Source: Alternaria dauci (taxonomy: Eukaryota > Ascomycota > Dothideomycetes > Pleosporales > Pleosporaceae). Taken from it: DNA of 64,000 nt. Where the stretch lies: the NCBI RefSeq assembly GCF_042100115.1, contig NC_091272.1:4836001-4900000 (forward strand). Direction: 5' to 3'. The position numbers and the translations under genes are program-made. Under the pieces are notes generated by a model that worked only from the letters and a program-made list of their open reading frames with translations, was not told the DNA's origin and searched no databases. Within the stretch, counting starts at the first letter, position 1. Each line of letters opens with the position of its first letter. Shown piece after piece: positions 55,706-64,000 of this stretch.

Positions 55706-57175
55706 CTACGAATCATCTCGTTGGTCATTACTGCGTCGCTTTCTCAGTGCAGACTTCTTATTGTCAAGCTCATACTGCAGTCTCTTCTGATTAAAAGTAA
55801 GCTCTGCAATCTTCTCTCTGTTCTTGTAGATTGAGATCAAAGCCTTGAAAAGTGACAGTTCCTGTTCGTCCGTGTACTCGCCCAGAGTAACACCCAGGCT
55901 TTCGTGAGGATCAGGTGGCGGATCTGCCGACTCGAACTGGGACCAGGGATCAGTAGGGAGCTCATCTTGCTCTGGAGTTTGCCGCCTCCCTCTACTTTGT
56001 GGCCTGGCTAATCGCTCTCGCAACTCCTCTCGGGGCGAAACTGCACGGCGTTGGCGTCCCTGTTGCCCTGGCTGTGTCCTTGAAGGATGGTGTCGTGAGG
56101 CAGTGCGAAGATTGTCTTGCTCAACATCGTGAATGACTTCGTGCCGTCGTATTAGTGGCTGTCTTAGTGGCCTCGATGCACGACCTCCCCTATACCGGTC
56201 ATCATTTTGTTCTCGTGATGGAGATCTACTTCGGCTCCTCGAGCGTACGAGACAACTATTCGTACGATCATGATATCGTGTCGCGCGTTCACGATATCTA
56301 CCTCTGGGCATCCTGGGTGGCCTGGTGTCATCATAATTACTCAATTCTGATGTTGCATACGGATGAGTCCTCCCCTCCCAAAGACGTCGATTTCGAGACT
56401 CTGGCATAGCTTCTTTTCGTCCCGGACTAAGCCTTCCATCACGTCTCGGATGATCAATCAAAGAGGAGAACGATGAATGCTCGTCGTTCATGAATCCCCC
56501 CGCGACAGAGTATGGCCCTGTGCGCAAGTGATCACGTCTATCATCTCTCGAATCATCAAGGAGGTCACGATCAGGCTCTTCCAGCCCAGAGTCACAAACA
56601 ACAGGGTTTGCAATACTCCCAAGGAGGTCTGGACGGGCTTTGAAAGGCGTGTCCGAGGGGAGTGGAGGTGCGTCTCTCAACGACTTTGGTGCGGTAGGCT
56701 TCGCGGTTACCACTGGCTTCACTGGCTCTGTGCGTCGTAACGAGTGAGGCGTGTTATACTGACCAGAGGGGTTTGACGGAGTTGCGGATGCTGTTCGTGC
56801 TTTGACTTCCTCCAAAGTTCCCTGGTTGGCCGGACCAAGGTGCTCAATCAACGTTGCTGCGTCTAGGGTTCTCGGCTTTCGTTCCCGAGGATGGCTTCTG
56901 TCGCCATTCTGATCTTGACAAGAGCGTTTTATGAGGGGCTCGCCAGTTGTCTCGCCGCCCCCAAACGGTCGTTTTACAGATCTAACCGGGATCTGCGAGC
57001 CGGATGACTGTGGTTTGCCGGGCGCTGGAGTAACGCGTAGGAAGCCGTTCTTCTCCTGGGGTGACGGCCCTCGAGTTGACGGTTGGTTGTTTGTCATGGC
57101 GAGCCGATGAGAAACTCTGCAAGTTGCAAGGCCTGCGATAGATTTCGTACCAGCTGAGTTATAATGCTCGCTCAC
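55706..57175 (-). CDS. Arg/Ser-rich protein with C-terminal coiled coil
   Basis: A single exon of 489 aa. Most is Arg/Asp/Ser/Pro-rich and disordered, with an RS segment (LVRSRSRSRSPSRE, about residues 311-324) of the kind found in splicing-linked proteins. The C-terminus (SLFKALISIYKNREKIAELTFNQKRLQYELDNKKSALRKRR) is a clear amphipathic helix or coiled coil. A second Met at residue 27 (MTNNQPSTRG) is a plausible start, 26 residues in. Nuclear localisation is likely from KRPF, KRSC and RKRR patches. No family is recognised. Confidence 0.65.
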   Translation of the reverse strand: MSEHYNSAGTKSIAGLATCRVSHRLAMTNNQPSTRGPSPQEKNGFLRVTPAPGKPQSSGSQIPVRSVKRPFGGGETTGEPLIKRSCQDQNGDRSHPRERKPRTLDAATLIEHLGPANQGTLEEVKARTASATPSNPSGQYNTPHSLRRTEPVKPVVTAKPTAPKSLRDAPPLPSDTPFKARPDLLGSIANPVVCDSGLEEPDRDLLDDSRDDRRDHLRTGPYSVAGGFMNDEHSSFSSLIDHPRRDGRLSPGRKEAMPESRNRRLWEGRTHPYATSELSNYDDTRPPRMPRGRYRERATRYHDRTNSCLVRSRSRSRSPSREQNDDRYRGGRASRPLRQPLIRRHEVIHDVEQDNLRTASRHHPSRTQPGQQGRQRRAVSPREELRERLARPQSRGRRQTPEQDELPTDPWSQFESADPPPDPHESLGVTLGEYTDEQELSLFKALISIYKNREKIAELTFNQKRLQYELDNKKSALRKRRSNDQRDDS

Positions 57176-57667
57176 TTGCTATGCACGGTGAAGTCTTTGT
57201 TCACTACTCGCCTTTAGCGCACAAACGTTCACTCTCTTTGACGGTTTATCCAGCAGCGATAAGGCGCAAAGCAACAAAGGCGCGGGTACATTCATCGCCC
57301 ACGGCTGCTTCCGATCCAGATGAAAGCTGTTGAGCAAGTATGGGTAATATAGTGGTCATGTCGCTGATAACTCTGCTAGACGAGGCATCAGACGCTGTTG
57401 TTTAATCTTCAAGTATCGTATAAAAACAACGATCGCGCGCGCGTGTGTTGTTGCGTTTGGTGAATAGCCAGTCGACGTATTGCTCAGTGTCCGACGTCCA
57501 AGCTGGCGGTGAAGTCGTCACGCTGTCGGTGATTTGGTAGTGTCGGCGTCTACGGCGCGTGATCGCCAATATCTCCGACAGGGAACTTGGTGACTCCAAA
57601 GGTATTTATGAGTGATGCTCGCCTACATCCGCAACGCTACGCCTCGCATCACAAGTCAAAGTGCAAA
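57176..57667. other. Intergenic, no gene seen
   Basis: Shared upstream region of the RS-rich gene (minus) and the acetyltransferase gene (plus). Confidence 0.5.
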
Positions 57668-58183
57668 ATGGAGAACAAAACGTTTGAATGGACGCGCACG
57701 GTCGACGCGACTACGTACCTCATATCTTCCGACCGGTCGCTCCTTCCGCACCTTTTCGTCCAGGAGGCTTTCGCTACCGACGCAATGTTCTGGGCAAAAC
57801 CACTCCCTTTCACGGCGTTGTCGACGATGCTCGAAAACAGTCTCACCCTCGGTCTCTATACCGTCTCGAATGATACGAAAACGCCGATTGGGATGGCGCG
57901 CATGCTTACCGATTACACGACGCTTGCTTACCTCACCGACGTCTACATTGTGCCCCAACACCAAGGCCGTGGAATCGGCAAATGGCTCATTGCATGTTGT
58001 CGCGAGATCTGCGTCGGCATGGAAAACCTCCGATGGATGGTGCTCTTGACGGGCAACGAGCAAGCGCAGGCGCTGTACAGGAGGGAGTTGGGCATGGCGA
58101 AGCTCGACGGGGTGGAGGAGGGGCTGGTTTGTATGGGGTCCCGCAGAGCAAAACTCGCCGAGGCGACTCCACCCTCAGCATAA
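57668..58183 (+). CDS. GNAT-family N-acetyltransferase
   Basis: A single exon of 171 aa. GNAT fold landmarks: an N-terminal strand-helix (WTRTVDATTYLISSDRSLL), GLYTVSNDTKTPIGMARMLTDYTTLAYLTDVYIVPQHQGRGIGKWLI, where QGRGIG is the acetyl-CoA pyrophosphate loop, then RWMVLLTGNEQAQALYRRELGM with the conserved C-terminal Tyr. It transfers acetyl groups from acetyl-CoA to an amine; the substrate is unknown. The family length (~150-180 aa) fits. Start: this ATG follows CAAAATGG; an upstream Met in the same frame at 57608 gives a longer basic extension and is less likely. Confidence 0.88.
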   Translation: MENKTFEWTRTVDATTYLISSDRSLLPHLFVQEAFATDAMFWAKPLPFTALSTMLENSLTLGLYTVSNDTKTPIGMARMLTDYTTLAYLTDVYIVPQHQGRGIGKWLIACCREICVGMENLRWMVLLTGNEQAQALYRRELGMAKLDGVEEGLVCMGSRRAKLAEATPPSA

Positions 58184-58742
58184 CGGGACCTGCCGGCTAC
58201 GGGCGTATGTAGTTCCCTACCTTAAACATGGACGACTCTCTCCCTCGATCAGACGCTACAGTGACCGGAAACGTGGTTTGATGGTTGGCGTCGATTGATG
58301 ACAACGGCTATGTTTGTTTCGGGACTAGGCTCGGGTCCATGCTGCATGCATGTCATTGCGTTAGCGCTAATATCGCCATCCGTTTTTCTTTATCAACATA
58401 GGCTACTACAACAAGGGTCTGGTTCGCGCCCTCGGCCTCTTGCTATCGTCCGAGCATACACAAGTGGCTGAATCCTGCCTCGAGGCAGGCATGTGACGAA
58501 TTACCATTGCGGAGGCGCGGAAGGTTTGCTGCTGGAACTCCGCCTGGTGGTGGTGTCACATTGAGATGCTACTTGGACAAGTGCATTACGCCTACTCAAC
58601 TAGGATTCGCCTCCGATGCTGCCCGAACAAGACTAATCTAGATCGAATATGTGTAGACCTGTCGCATAGATCGCCAGGGACTTGTTGATATAGCAGTCGA
58701 CCTTGCGTTCACATTCGCCGATCTCCCACAATTCACACCAAC
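58184..58742. other. Intergenic, no gene seen
   Basis: 3' flank of the acetyltransferase and promoter of the SIS-domain gene. Confidence 0.5.
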
Positions 58743-59629
58743 ATGACTGCGACGTCTGATACTACTCCACTATCCCGCTCGACTTCGCCGCCAGCCTCGC
58801 TCAAGAGAAAACGAGCGGCTTCAGATGCACAACCACTTACCCCGCCGCTAGCCGCAAACGACCCAGAAGGATCGCGTCTCCTGTCGCGCGCCGTCAACGT
58901 GCTCTCGACCGCTGCTACCGCTCTGTCCCAAGTTACCTTCTTGTACGAGTCGGACCACGTAGCGCGCGATGGCCTCCTGCACGCTGTCGAAGTTCTCACA
59001 AAAGTCAACCAGACGGGCGGCAAGCTCATAATATGCGGAGTGGGAAAGAGCGGACTAGTGGGGCGCAAGATGGTTGCGACCATGAAGAGCCTGGGTATAG
59101 CGAGCTCCTTCATGCACGCCGCCGAGGCACTGCATGGGGATCTCGGTGACATCAGGAAGGTGAGTCGCCATTTCAATGCCTGTGCAACCAGAGCCATACT
59201 GACTGGGAACAGAACGACGCAGTCATGTTCATATCCTACTCTGGCAAGACAGCAGAGCTCATGGCCCTCCTCGAGCACATACCCTCCCACACGCCCATCC
59301 TCGCCATCACATCACATACGAACCCCTCCGACTGCCCTCTCCTCGAAGGTCGGCCAAACTCTATCCTCCTGCCCGCGCCCATACACGAGCTCGAGGAGGT
59401 TTCGTTTGGCGTATGCGCGCCGACAACAAGTACAACCGTCACCATCGCAGTGGGTGATATGCTGGCATTGACTGTCGCTGAAGCACTGCACCAAGATGAG
59501 ACAAAGGCCGTGTTTAGGACAAATCACCCTGGCGGTGCGATTGGAGCAAAGTCACGCAAGATAGAGAGGCAGGAGGAAGATACCCCGGCGGAGGAATGCC
59601 ATGGGCTGGTTACGCCGCCAGCAACGTGA
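58743..59629 (+). CDS. KdsD/GutQ-like SIS-domain sugar-phosphate isomerase
   Basis: Two exons, 58743-59159 and 59213-59629, 277 aa. The 53-nt intron joins GDIRK-NDAVMFISYSGKTAE. A Ser/Pro-rich head of ~45 residues precedes a full SIS domain: GGKLIICGVGKSGLVGRKM, AAEALHGDLGD (with the His used by arabinose-5-phosphate isomerases), SYSGKTAEL, and TNHPGGAIG. In bacteria KdsD interconverts D-ribulose 5-phosphate and D-arabinose 5-phosphate. The paired CBS domains of bacterial KdsD are absent, so this is a short form. Arabinose 5-phosphate or a related pentose phosphate is the likely substrate; the fungal role is unclear. Confidence 0.88.
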
Positions 59630-59840
59630 TTATGAATAGGTGGATGTCAGGTAAGAATTGGGTCACATGTATAGACTACGTACATGCACGAGGAACGGGG
59701 AGCATATCTTTTGTGTGCACAGAGGGCACTTTCCTCATGTTCTTCACTCGATATTCGGCTATGCTCAAACACCCCGTGTGATGCTTTCCGAACAGACCGA
59801 TACGTTCGCTTGTTTATGACATGCTGAGAGCAGAACATGA

Positions 59841-60314
59841 GCTAACCAAGAGCGCATTCTCAAGGATATGGCAGGAAACGAAGAGTGCGAAAGACCGTTC
59901 GACAAAATAGCTACACACGCTCCTCTCGGATGGCATTACGACTGTTTTATGAAGTTCCTAAGAGATGTGGCCGTCCAAAATCCACATTGGTTTTATTTCT
60001 CTATTGACGCCTTGGATGAATACGAAGAATTGCAGCAGCATGATCACAGATACATGGTCGACACACTCCGTAAATGGACGCAAATCTCTCCACGGCAGAT
60101 CAAGTTATGTGTATCGAGCCGAGAACCAACCGTTTACGAGGACGGATTTGCACATGGTTCCAGGATCCGGTTGCAGAATCTGACTAGACGCGTCATGGAA
60201 GCCTTCGCACGTTGTAAGCTCAAAGTCAAGTTACAGCCAAGGAGAGCTTATCAGGTCTTTACGACGAAGCTTCCCAGAAGAGTTCCTATAAGGACACATC
60301 CGTCACAGATGTAG
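59841..60314 (+). pseudogene. NACHT/NLR gene relic lacking its P-loop
   Basis: An open stretch from just after a stop at 59838-59840 to a stop at 60314 matches two non-adjacent parts of fungal NACHT-domain NLR proteins. The first, ERILKDMAGNEECERPFDKIA, is the region usually before the P-loop. The second, HWFYFSIDALDEYEE (Walker B-like) ... KLCVSSREPTVYEDGF ... RIRLQNLTRR, is the usual downstream part. The ~100 residues with the Walker A loop are missing, and the tail after about 60240 loses similarity. There is no N-terminal effector or C-terminal repeat domain nearby. It is probably a decayed incompatibility-type NLR fragment; a rare short gene using the ATG at 59868 is less likely. Confidence 0.7.
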
Positions 60315-60751
60315 CATCTCAGTCACTCGAAGGAATTGGCAGTACGGTCAGGCTTGGGCATTACAGCAGCGCCACGTCGTCATGTTCCTCCTTGGTGAGC
60401 ACTTCAACACGTATGCCAAGCAAGTTTGAGGCAACCAAAAGCCACTCTAATCGCATAGTCGGCACCTCAATAGTAGTCGATTTGCTCCTCCAACGTATTG
60501 AAACGTCGGCTCGTAAGAGATTTTCCTCCGCTTATCGAGATAAAGACCAGGCATCCCACTCGAAGGCGTGTAGTGATACGTTGACGACATCCAACCATGC
60601 GGTTTGCGTGCTCGGCACGCACATTGCGTGATCTGACCCCACCTTGGGCCAAACATGTACATGGCATGCGTCGAATTGATATATGAAGCTTTGTTCGTTA
60701 TAACAAACTCGCAATTAAAGAGGTTCAGACTTTCGACTTGGTAAGATAAAC
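60315..60751. other. Intergenic, no gene seen
   Basis: Lies between the NLR relic and the dioxygenase. No further NLR similarity noticed on either strand. Confidence 0.45.
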
Positions 60752-61984
60752 ATGACGGCACCGACGAAGCAAGGGTATCCTGCCCCGCAGACCAAGACGG
60801 GTGCACTTGACGCCGGCTTCAAGTTTGAAGAAACGACCCCTGTCATTGGCCGAGAGTACCCTGGAGTTAACATCGTCGAGGATATCCTCAATGCTTCCAA
60901 CGCCGAGGAACTCATTCGAGATCTTGCAATCACAAGTGAGTCTCCTGTACCCATTAATCTTTGAGGGATAACGATTTGACCTGGAACCAGTCTCTGAACG
61001 CGGAGTTGTCTTCTTCCGAGCTCAGGACAATCTCACCGATGATTTGCAAAAAAGCCTCGTCCATCGGCTGGGTCTACTGACTGGAAAGCCTGCTGACTCC
61101 ACCCTGCACATTCATCCCATTTTGAACAACACTTCTGAATTTGGTGTGGACGATGCGCAAATAAGCACCATCAGCTCGCTCGCTCGTAAGAACATCTACA
61201 AACATGAGAACAATGGTCGACCAAGTGGCACGCGTCGCTACGACGCTGCGCAGTGGCATTCGGACATCCAGTTTGAGCCAGTTCCGGCTGACTATACCTC
61301 ACTGCGCCTAACAGCATTGCCAGAGACTGGGGGCGATACGCTCTGGGCTTCTGGATATGAGATCTACGACCGCTTCTCCAAAGCTTACCAAACTTTCTTC
61401 GAGGGATTGACTGCAACCTTTGTCGGCGACGGCTTCATTCGAGCCGCTGAAGCGAACCCAGAGAAGGTAAAGATTTACGAACAAGAACGGGGCAGTCCGA
61501 AGAACGTTGGCAGGTCGCTGAGCGCCGTACATCCAGTAGTGCGAACGAATCCTGTGACAGGGTGGAAGAGCATCTTTGCTCTTGGTCCGTTCCCCAAGTA
61601 CATCAACGAGCTTCACGATGAAGAATCGGCGGAGTTGTTGAAGAAGTTCCGGTCTGTGATAACCGAGAATCACGACCTTCAAGTCCGCTTCAAGTGGAGG
61701 AACAAGAACGATATCGGTAAGCGCCTGTAGCAACTCTCGACTTTCTGTGAAGCTATTACTCACCGGCTCCAGCTATCTGGGACAACCGCAGCGCCTTCCA
61801 CAGCGCAACCTTCGATTACGATGACCTTGGTGAGCGCTTTGGTAACCGGGCCGTAGGTATCGGGGAGGCTCCCTACTTGGATGCAAATAGCCGATCTAGG
61901 ACGGAAGCTTTGGCGGAGAGAAAGGTTGTTGCGACTGGGCATGAAAAGAATGGAGTTGCGAAATCGGAGACGGTATCGGCATAG
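60752..61984 (+). CDS. TauD/TfdA-family Fe(II)/2-oxoglutarate dioxygenase
   Basis: Three exons, 60752-60935, 60991-61716 and 61773-61984, 373 aa. Introns of 55 and 56 nt join AIT-ISERGVVFFRAQ and NDIAIWDNRSAFHSA. The iron triad is visible: WHSDIQFEP gives His and Asp, and DNRSAFHSAT gives the distal His. RFGNRAVGIGE supplies the Arg that binds 2-oxoglutarate. Fungal members with this pattern (GKPADSTLHIHPI...) include sulfonate/alpha-ketoglutarate dioxygenases that release sulfite from taurine or related compounds. Cytosolic; substrate unproven. The ORF ends ...AKSETVSA. Confidence 0.92.
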
Positions 61985-62479
61985 AACATCTACACCCTCC
62001 AGAATCGGTTGGCATACAACACGCGTACGTGTCGAGTGGCAGTAGATACGCAAGGAGAACACGAGCAGTTGGTGGTGAATGCGATGGCACCACTTGAAAC
62101 GATCAGGGAAGTAACAGACGACGAGGTAGCTAGTGCGCACGCTATGTCCCCTCTTTGATAAATAACACAAGATGAAACCCAGTTCTGCAGATGATAACAC
62201 GAAGCCGTCCCAATTCCAAAATACATTTGTCATGAATCAGATGTGAGCTAATGGGGGCTGGGCACTGGCGTGTGAGCCTCGGTTCCAGAACCCTGGGAGC
62301 GCCAAGCCATGACGCCATCTTAGGGGAATCGCACTCAATGCGTCGCTTCTGTACCTAGGTACGCCCATTTCCTACGAACTTTAGCTCATCAGCACTGCAA
62401 TCCTCTGGCGCATTGATCAGACATTATTCATTGTTGAGGTATTCATCTAGCTTATGATGTTCTTTCGTCTTTGTTCCAC
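61985..62479. other. Intergenic between convergent genes
   Basis: No gene. It contains a perfect 12-bp palindrome GTACCTAGGTAC at 62351-62362, a motif recurrent in some ascomycete genomes. Confidence 0.5.
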
Positions 62480-64000
62480 CTAAATGGATATCCACCTTCC
62501 CATCCACGTATCCACAATCTCCTTCGCCTCATCGACCAGACCCATGTCCAACAGCAGTTGGGAAGTACCGCGCACGGCCGAGTCGAGCGCTGAGAAGATC
62601 CAAGCGTGAGTGTAGCTTGTGTGCTCTCCGATGAAGATGGACTGGTGCTCGGTCTTGTAGTAGGCGGGCAGGAACAGATCTTGCTGGCCAACGAGTGGGG
62701 ATGCCCACGCACCAGCTTGGTGCTCATCAAACTCCCAGCACTGGCGATCGTATGCACCGGTAAACTGCTCCGCAGCCACGTCGCCATGAATCTCTACCAT
62801 CGCCCGCTGGACCATGGCCACATGGTCAGTCGTGCTGAGCGCACCAACTGAGCGAGCTAGGGTACCGGAAACGTACGATCCTAAGATGACACCGGGTCCG
62901 GTTGAGTTGATCTTGTATGCAGGGTAGCAGACGCTTCCGATACCTGCAAGATCGACTGAGCCGCAGCCACCGATGATGGGCGGTGAAAGCTTCTCCCAGA
63001 AACGCGTTTTGTAGTGTAGAGAGACCTTGCACGACGGCGAGTAGTTCATCTCGTTGATGGCCCGCGACAAGAGGGAAGAATATTCAGGAAGATCCCAGAG
63101 TCTGACCTTTGAGAACGGCACCGAGACGACTGCATAGTCATACTCCTCGCTCTCCGGCTCCATGGCAAAAGGATCCTGGCGCCATTGCACCGCAATCTTG
63201 CCCGTGCTCTCGTCGTGCTTCAGGCCAGTCACCTTGCGACCCAACGTCAAACGGTCCTGAACATGAGGGTAGAAGGCACGAGGAAGCGACTCAAGACCCT
63301 TGTCGATCGTTCGCCAAGTTGTGGCACTGAAGTATCCCGTGTCATACTCCCACATTGGAGCATTCGAGAGGCCAGTAACATAATCGACGATGTCATCGCT
63401 TGCGTTAAGTGCGTACTTCATGTACGCTGCCTCGGACCAATCGAACAGGCCCTTCTCTACCGCGTTCTTGTGAGCTTTGTAGACATTGGAGTACATTTCG
63501 CGTATGACCTCCGGCGTGGTACCAACAAACTCCTCAAGCGCTTCTTCGGCGTGCTCCACAGCCTCCTCGTCCGGACCTTCAGCTGCAGGCAGTGTGTAGG
63601 CCGTCGCGTTGGTCCTGATTTGCGTTGCGCTAGGAATGCGTCCATTCGGCAGACGGAAACCGTTCGAGTTGCCCGGCACATTTGGGCTTGATTGGATCCA
63701 GGGAATGAAGTTGACAGCAAGGCTGCTGGTGTTGCCTCCATTCATTTGGTTGAGGACATCACCGAGCTGGAAAACCATCTTGTGGTCCTGGATCTCTAGT
63801 GTCTCGTTCGTGTCGGGGTAAGTCGTTGAGACAGGGAATCGCATAGGGCCCATCTCCTGATACTGATACTGATCAGGTGTGCTACCAGCAAGGTACTTTG
63901 TTCGGATACGTCCACCAATACGTTGTGACGATTCGATGATGTGCCAGTCATGGATGCCTACCGAATCGAGGAGAAGACTGGTCATCAAGCCAGACATACC
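62480..64000 (-). CDS. L-amino-acid-oxidase-like flavoprotein, N-terminus cut off
   Basis: The minus-strand frame enters from the right edge and ends at 62480 (~506 residues seen). The first visible residues are the middle of the FAD loop (...GLMTSLLLDSVGIHDWHIIESSQRIGGRIRT), so the GxGxxG and probable signal peptide lie outside. Amine-oxidase features: EMGPMRFP, TLGRKVTGL, YDYAVVSVPFSKVRLWDLPE, TRFWEKLSPPIIGG and the C-terminal FAD loop FIGEHTSYTHAWIFSALDSAVRG. This matches fungal L-amino acid oxidases, which deaminate amino acids to keto acids, ammonia and H2O2. Convergent with the TauD-family gene. Confidence 0.9.
   Translation of the reverse strand, partial: GMSGLMTSLLLDSVGIHDWHIIESSQRIGGRIRTKYLAGSTPDQYQYQEMGPMRFPVSTTYPDTNETLEIQDHKMVFQLGDVLNQMNGGNTSSLAVNFIPWIQSSPNVPGNSNGFRLPNGRIPSATQIRTNATAYTLPAAEGPDEEAVEHAEEALEEFVGTTPEVIREMYSNVYKAHKNAVEKGLFDWSEAAYMKYALNASDDIVDYVTGLSNAPMWEYDTGYFSATTWRTIDKGLESLPRAFYPHVQDRLTLGRKVTGLKHDESTGKIAVQWRQDPFAMEPESEEYDYAVVSVPFSKVRLWDLPEYSSLLSRAINEMNYSPSCKVSLHYKTRFWEKLSPPIIGGCGSVDLAGIGSVCYPAYKINSTGPGVILGSYVSGTLARSVGALSTTDHVAMVQRAMVEIHGDVAAEQFTGAYDRQCWEFDEHQAGAWASPLVGQQDLFLPAYYKTEHQSIFIGEHTSYTHAWIFSALDSAVRGTSQLLLDMGLVDEAKEIVDTWMGRWISI

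Noticed and set aside
1..64000. tRNA genes, CRISPR arrays, operons
   Set aside because: No B-box-like GGTTCRANNCC in cloverleaf context and no spaced direct repeats were noticed; the gene structure is eukaryotic.

Overview
This looks like a nuclear chromosome segment of a filamentous ascomycete (Pezizomycotina). Most genes carry introns of about 47-90 nt with GTRWGT-like donors and CTAAC/CTGAC-like branch sites. Genes lie on both strands about 2 kb apart, there are no operons or ribosome binding sites, and many proteins are low-complexity and Ser/Pro/Ala/Gln-rich. The repertoire (fungal ABC-F ATPase, MARVEL protein, GMC oxidoreductase, PNPOx-FNR fusion, NACHT relic) suits Dothideomycetes, perhaps Pleosporales. 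That placement is an impression, not a test. I saw no tRNA, rRNA, CRISPR array or intact transposon.

Layout. 1-136: 5' part of a secreted protein cut by the window edge. 1.3-4 kb: a RanBP-type zinc-finger protein split by a frameshift at a C13 tract. 4.2-6.7 kb: ABC-F ATPase. 7.1-9.1 kb: zinc-finger, His/Gln-rich protein. 9.8-10.9 kb: doubtful gene. 11.6-13 kb: secreted glycerophosphodiesterase-like protein. 14.4-14.8 kb: small GPI-type surface protein. 16.9-20.6 kb: two disordered proteins. 20.9-25.1 kb: two flavoenzymes on the minus strand (PNPOx-FNR fusion, GMC oxidoreductase). 26.2 kb: MARVEL protein. 27-30.1 kb: TFB3 (TFIIH/CAK) divergent from a URI/Bud27 prefoldin-like protein. 30.7-34.4 kb: ataxin-10/Ctr86-like protein. 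35.2-38.8 kb: carboxylesterase convergent with a P450. 39.4-40.5 kb: Ala/Pro-rich protein. 41-43.6 kb: HBS1. 43.8-48.1 kb: PP2A activator divergent from a Myb/SANT-type protein. 48.7-50.4 kb: probable tail-anchored protein. 51.5-53.8 kb: TRK potassium transporter. 54-57.2 kb: two basic disordered proteins around an AT-rich island. 57.7 kb: GNAT acetyltransferase. 58.7 kb: KdsD-like SIS isomerase. 59.8-60.3 kb: NACHT/NLR relic. 60.8-62 kb: TauD-family dioxygenase convergent with an L-amino-acid-oxidase-like flavoenzyme that runs off the right end.

Much of the window is housekeeping: transcription and repair (TFB3), ribosome rescue (HBS1), PP2A activation, prefoldin-like assembly, ABC-F, K+ uptake. 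Interspersed are secreted or redox accessory genes that vary more between fungi. I see no convincing secondary-metabolite cluster, because there is no PKS, NRPS or terpene backbone gene. The most useful observations are: two stop-free introns of length 3n hidden inside apparently continuous ORFs (TFB3, PP2A activator); the homopolymer frameshift with a competing in-register intron; an NLR relic that has lost its P-loop; and a KdsD-like sugar-phosphate isomerase in a lineage not known to make Kdo.

Exon coordinates were worked out by hand from splice signals and reading frame. In every multi-exon model the exon lengths sum to a multiple of three.
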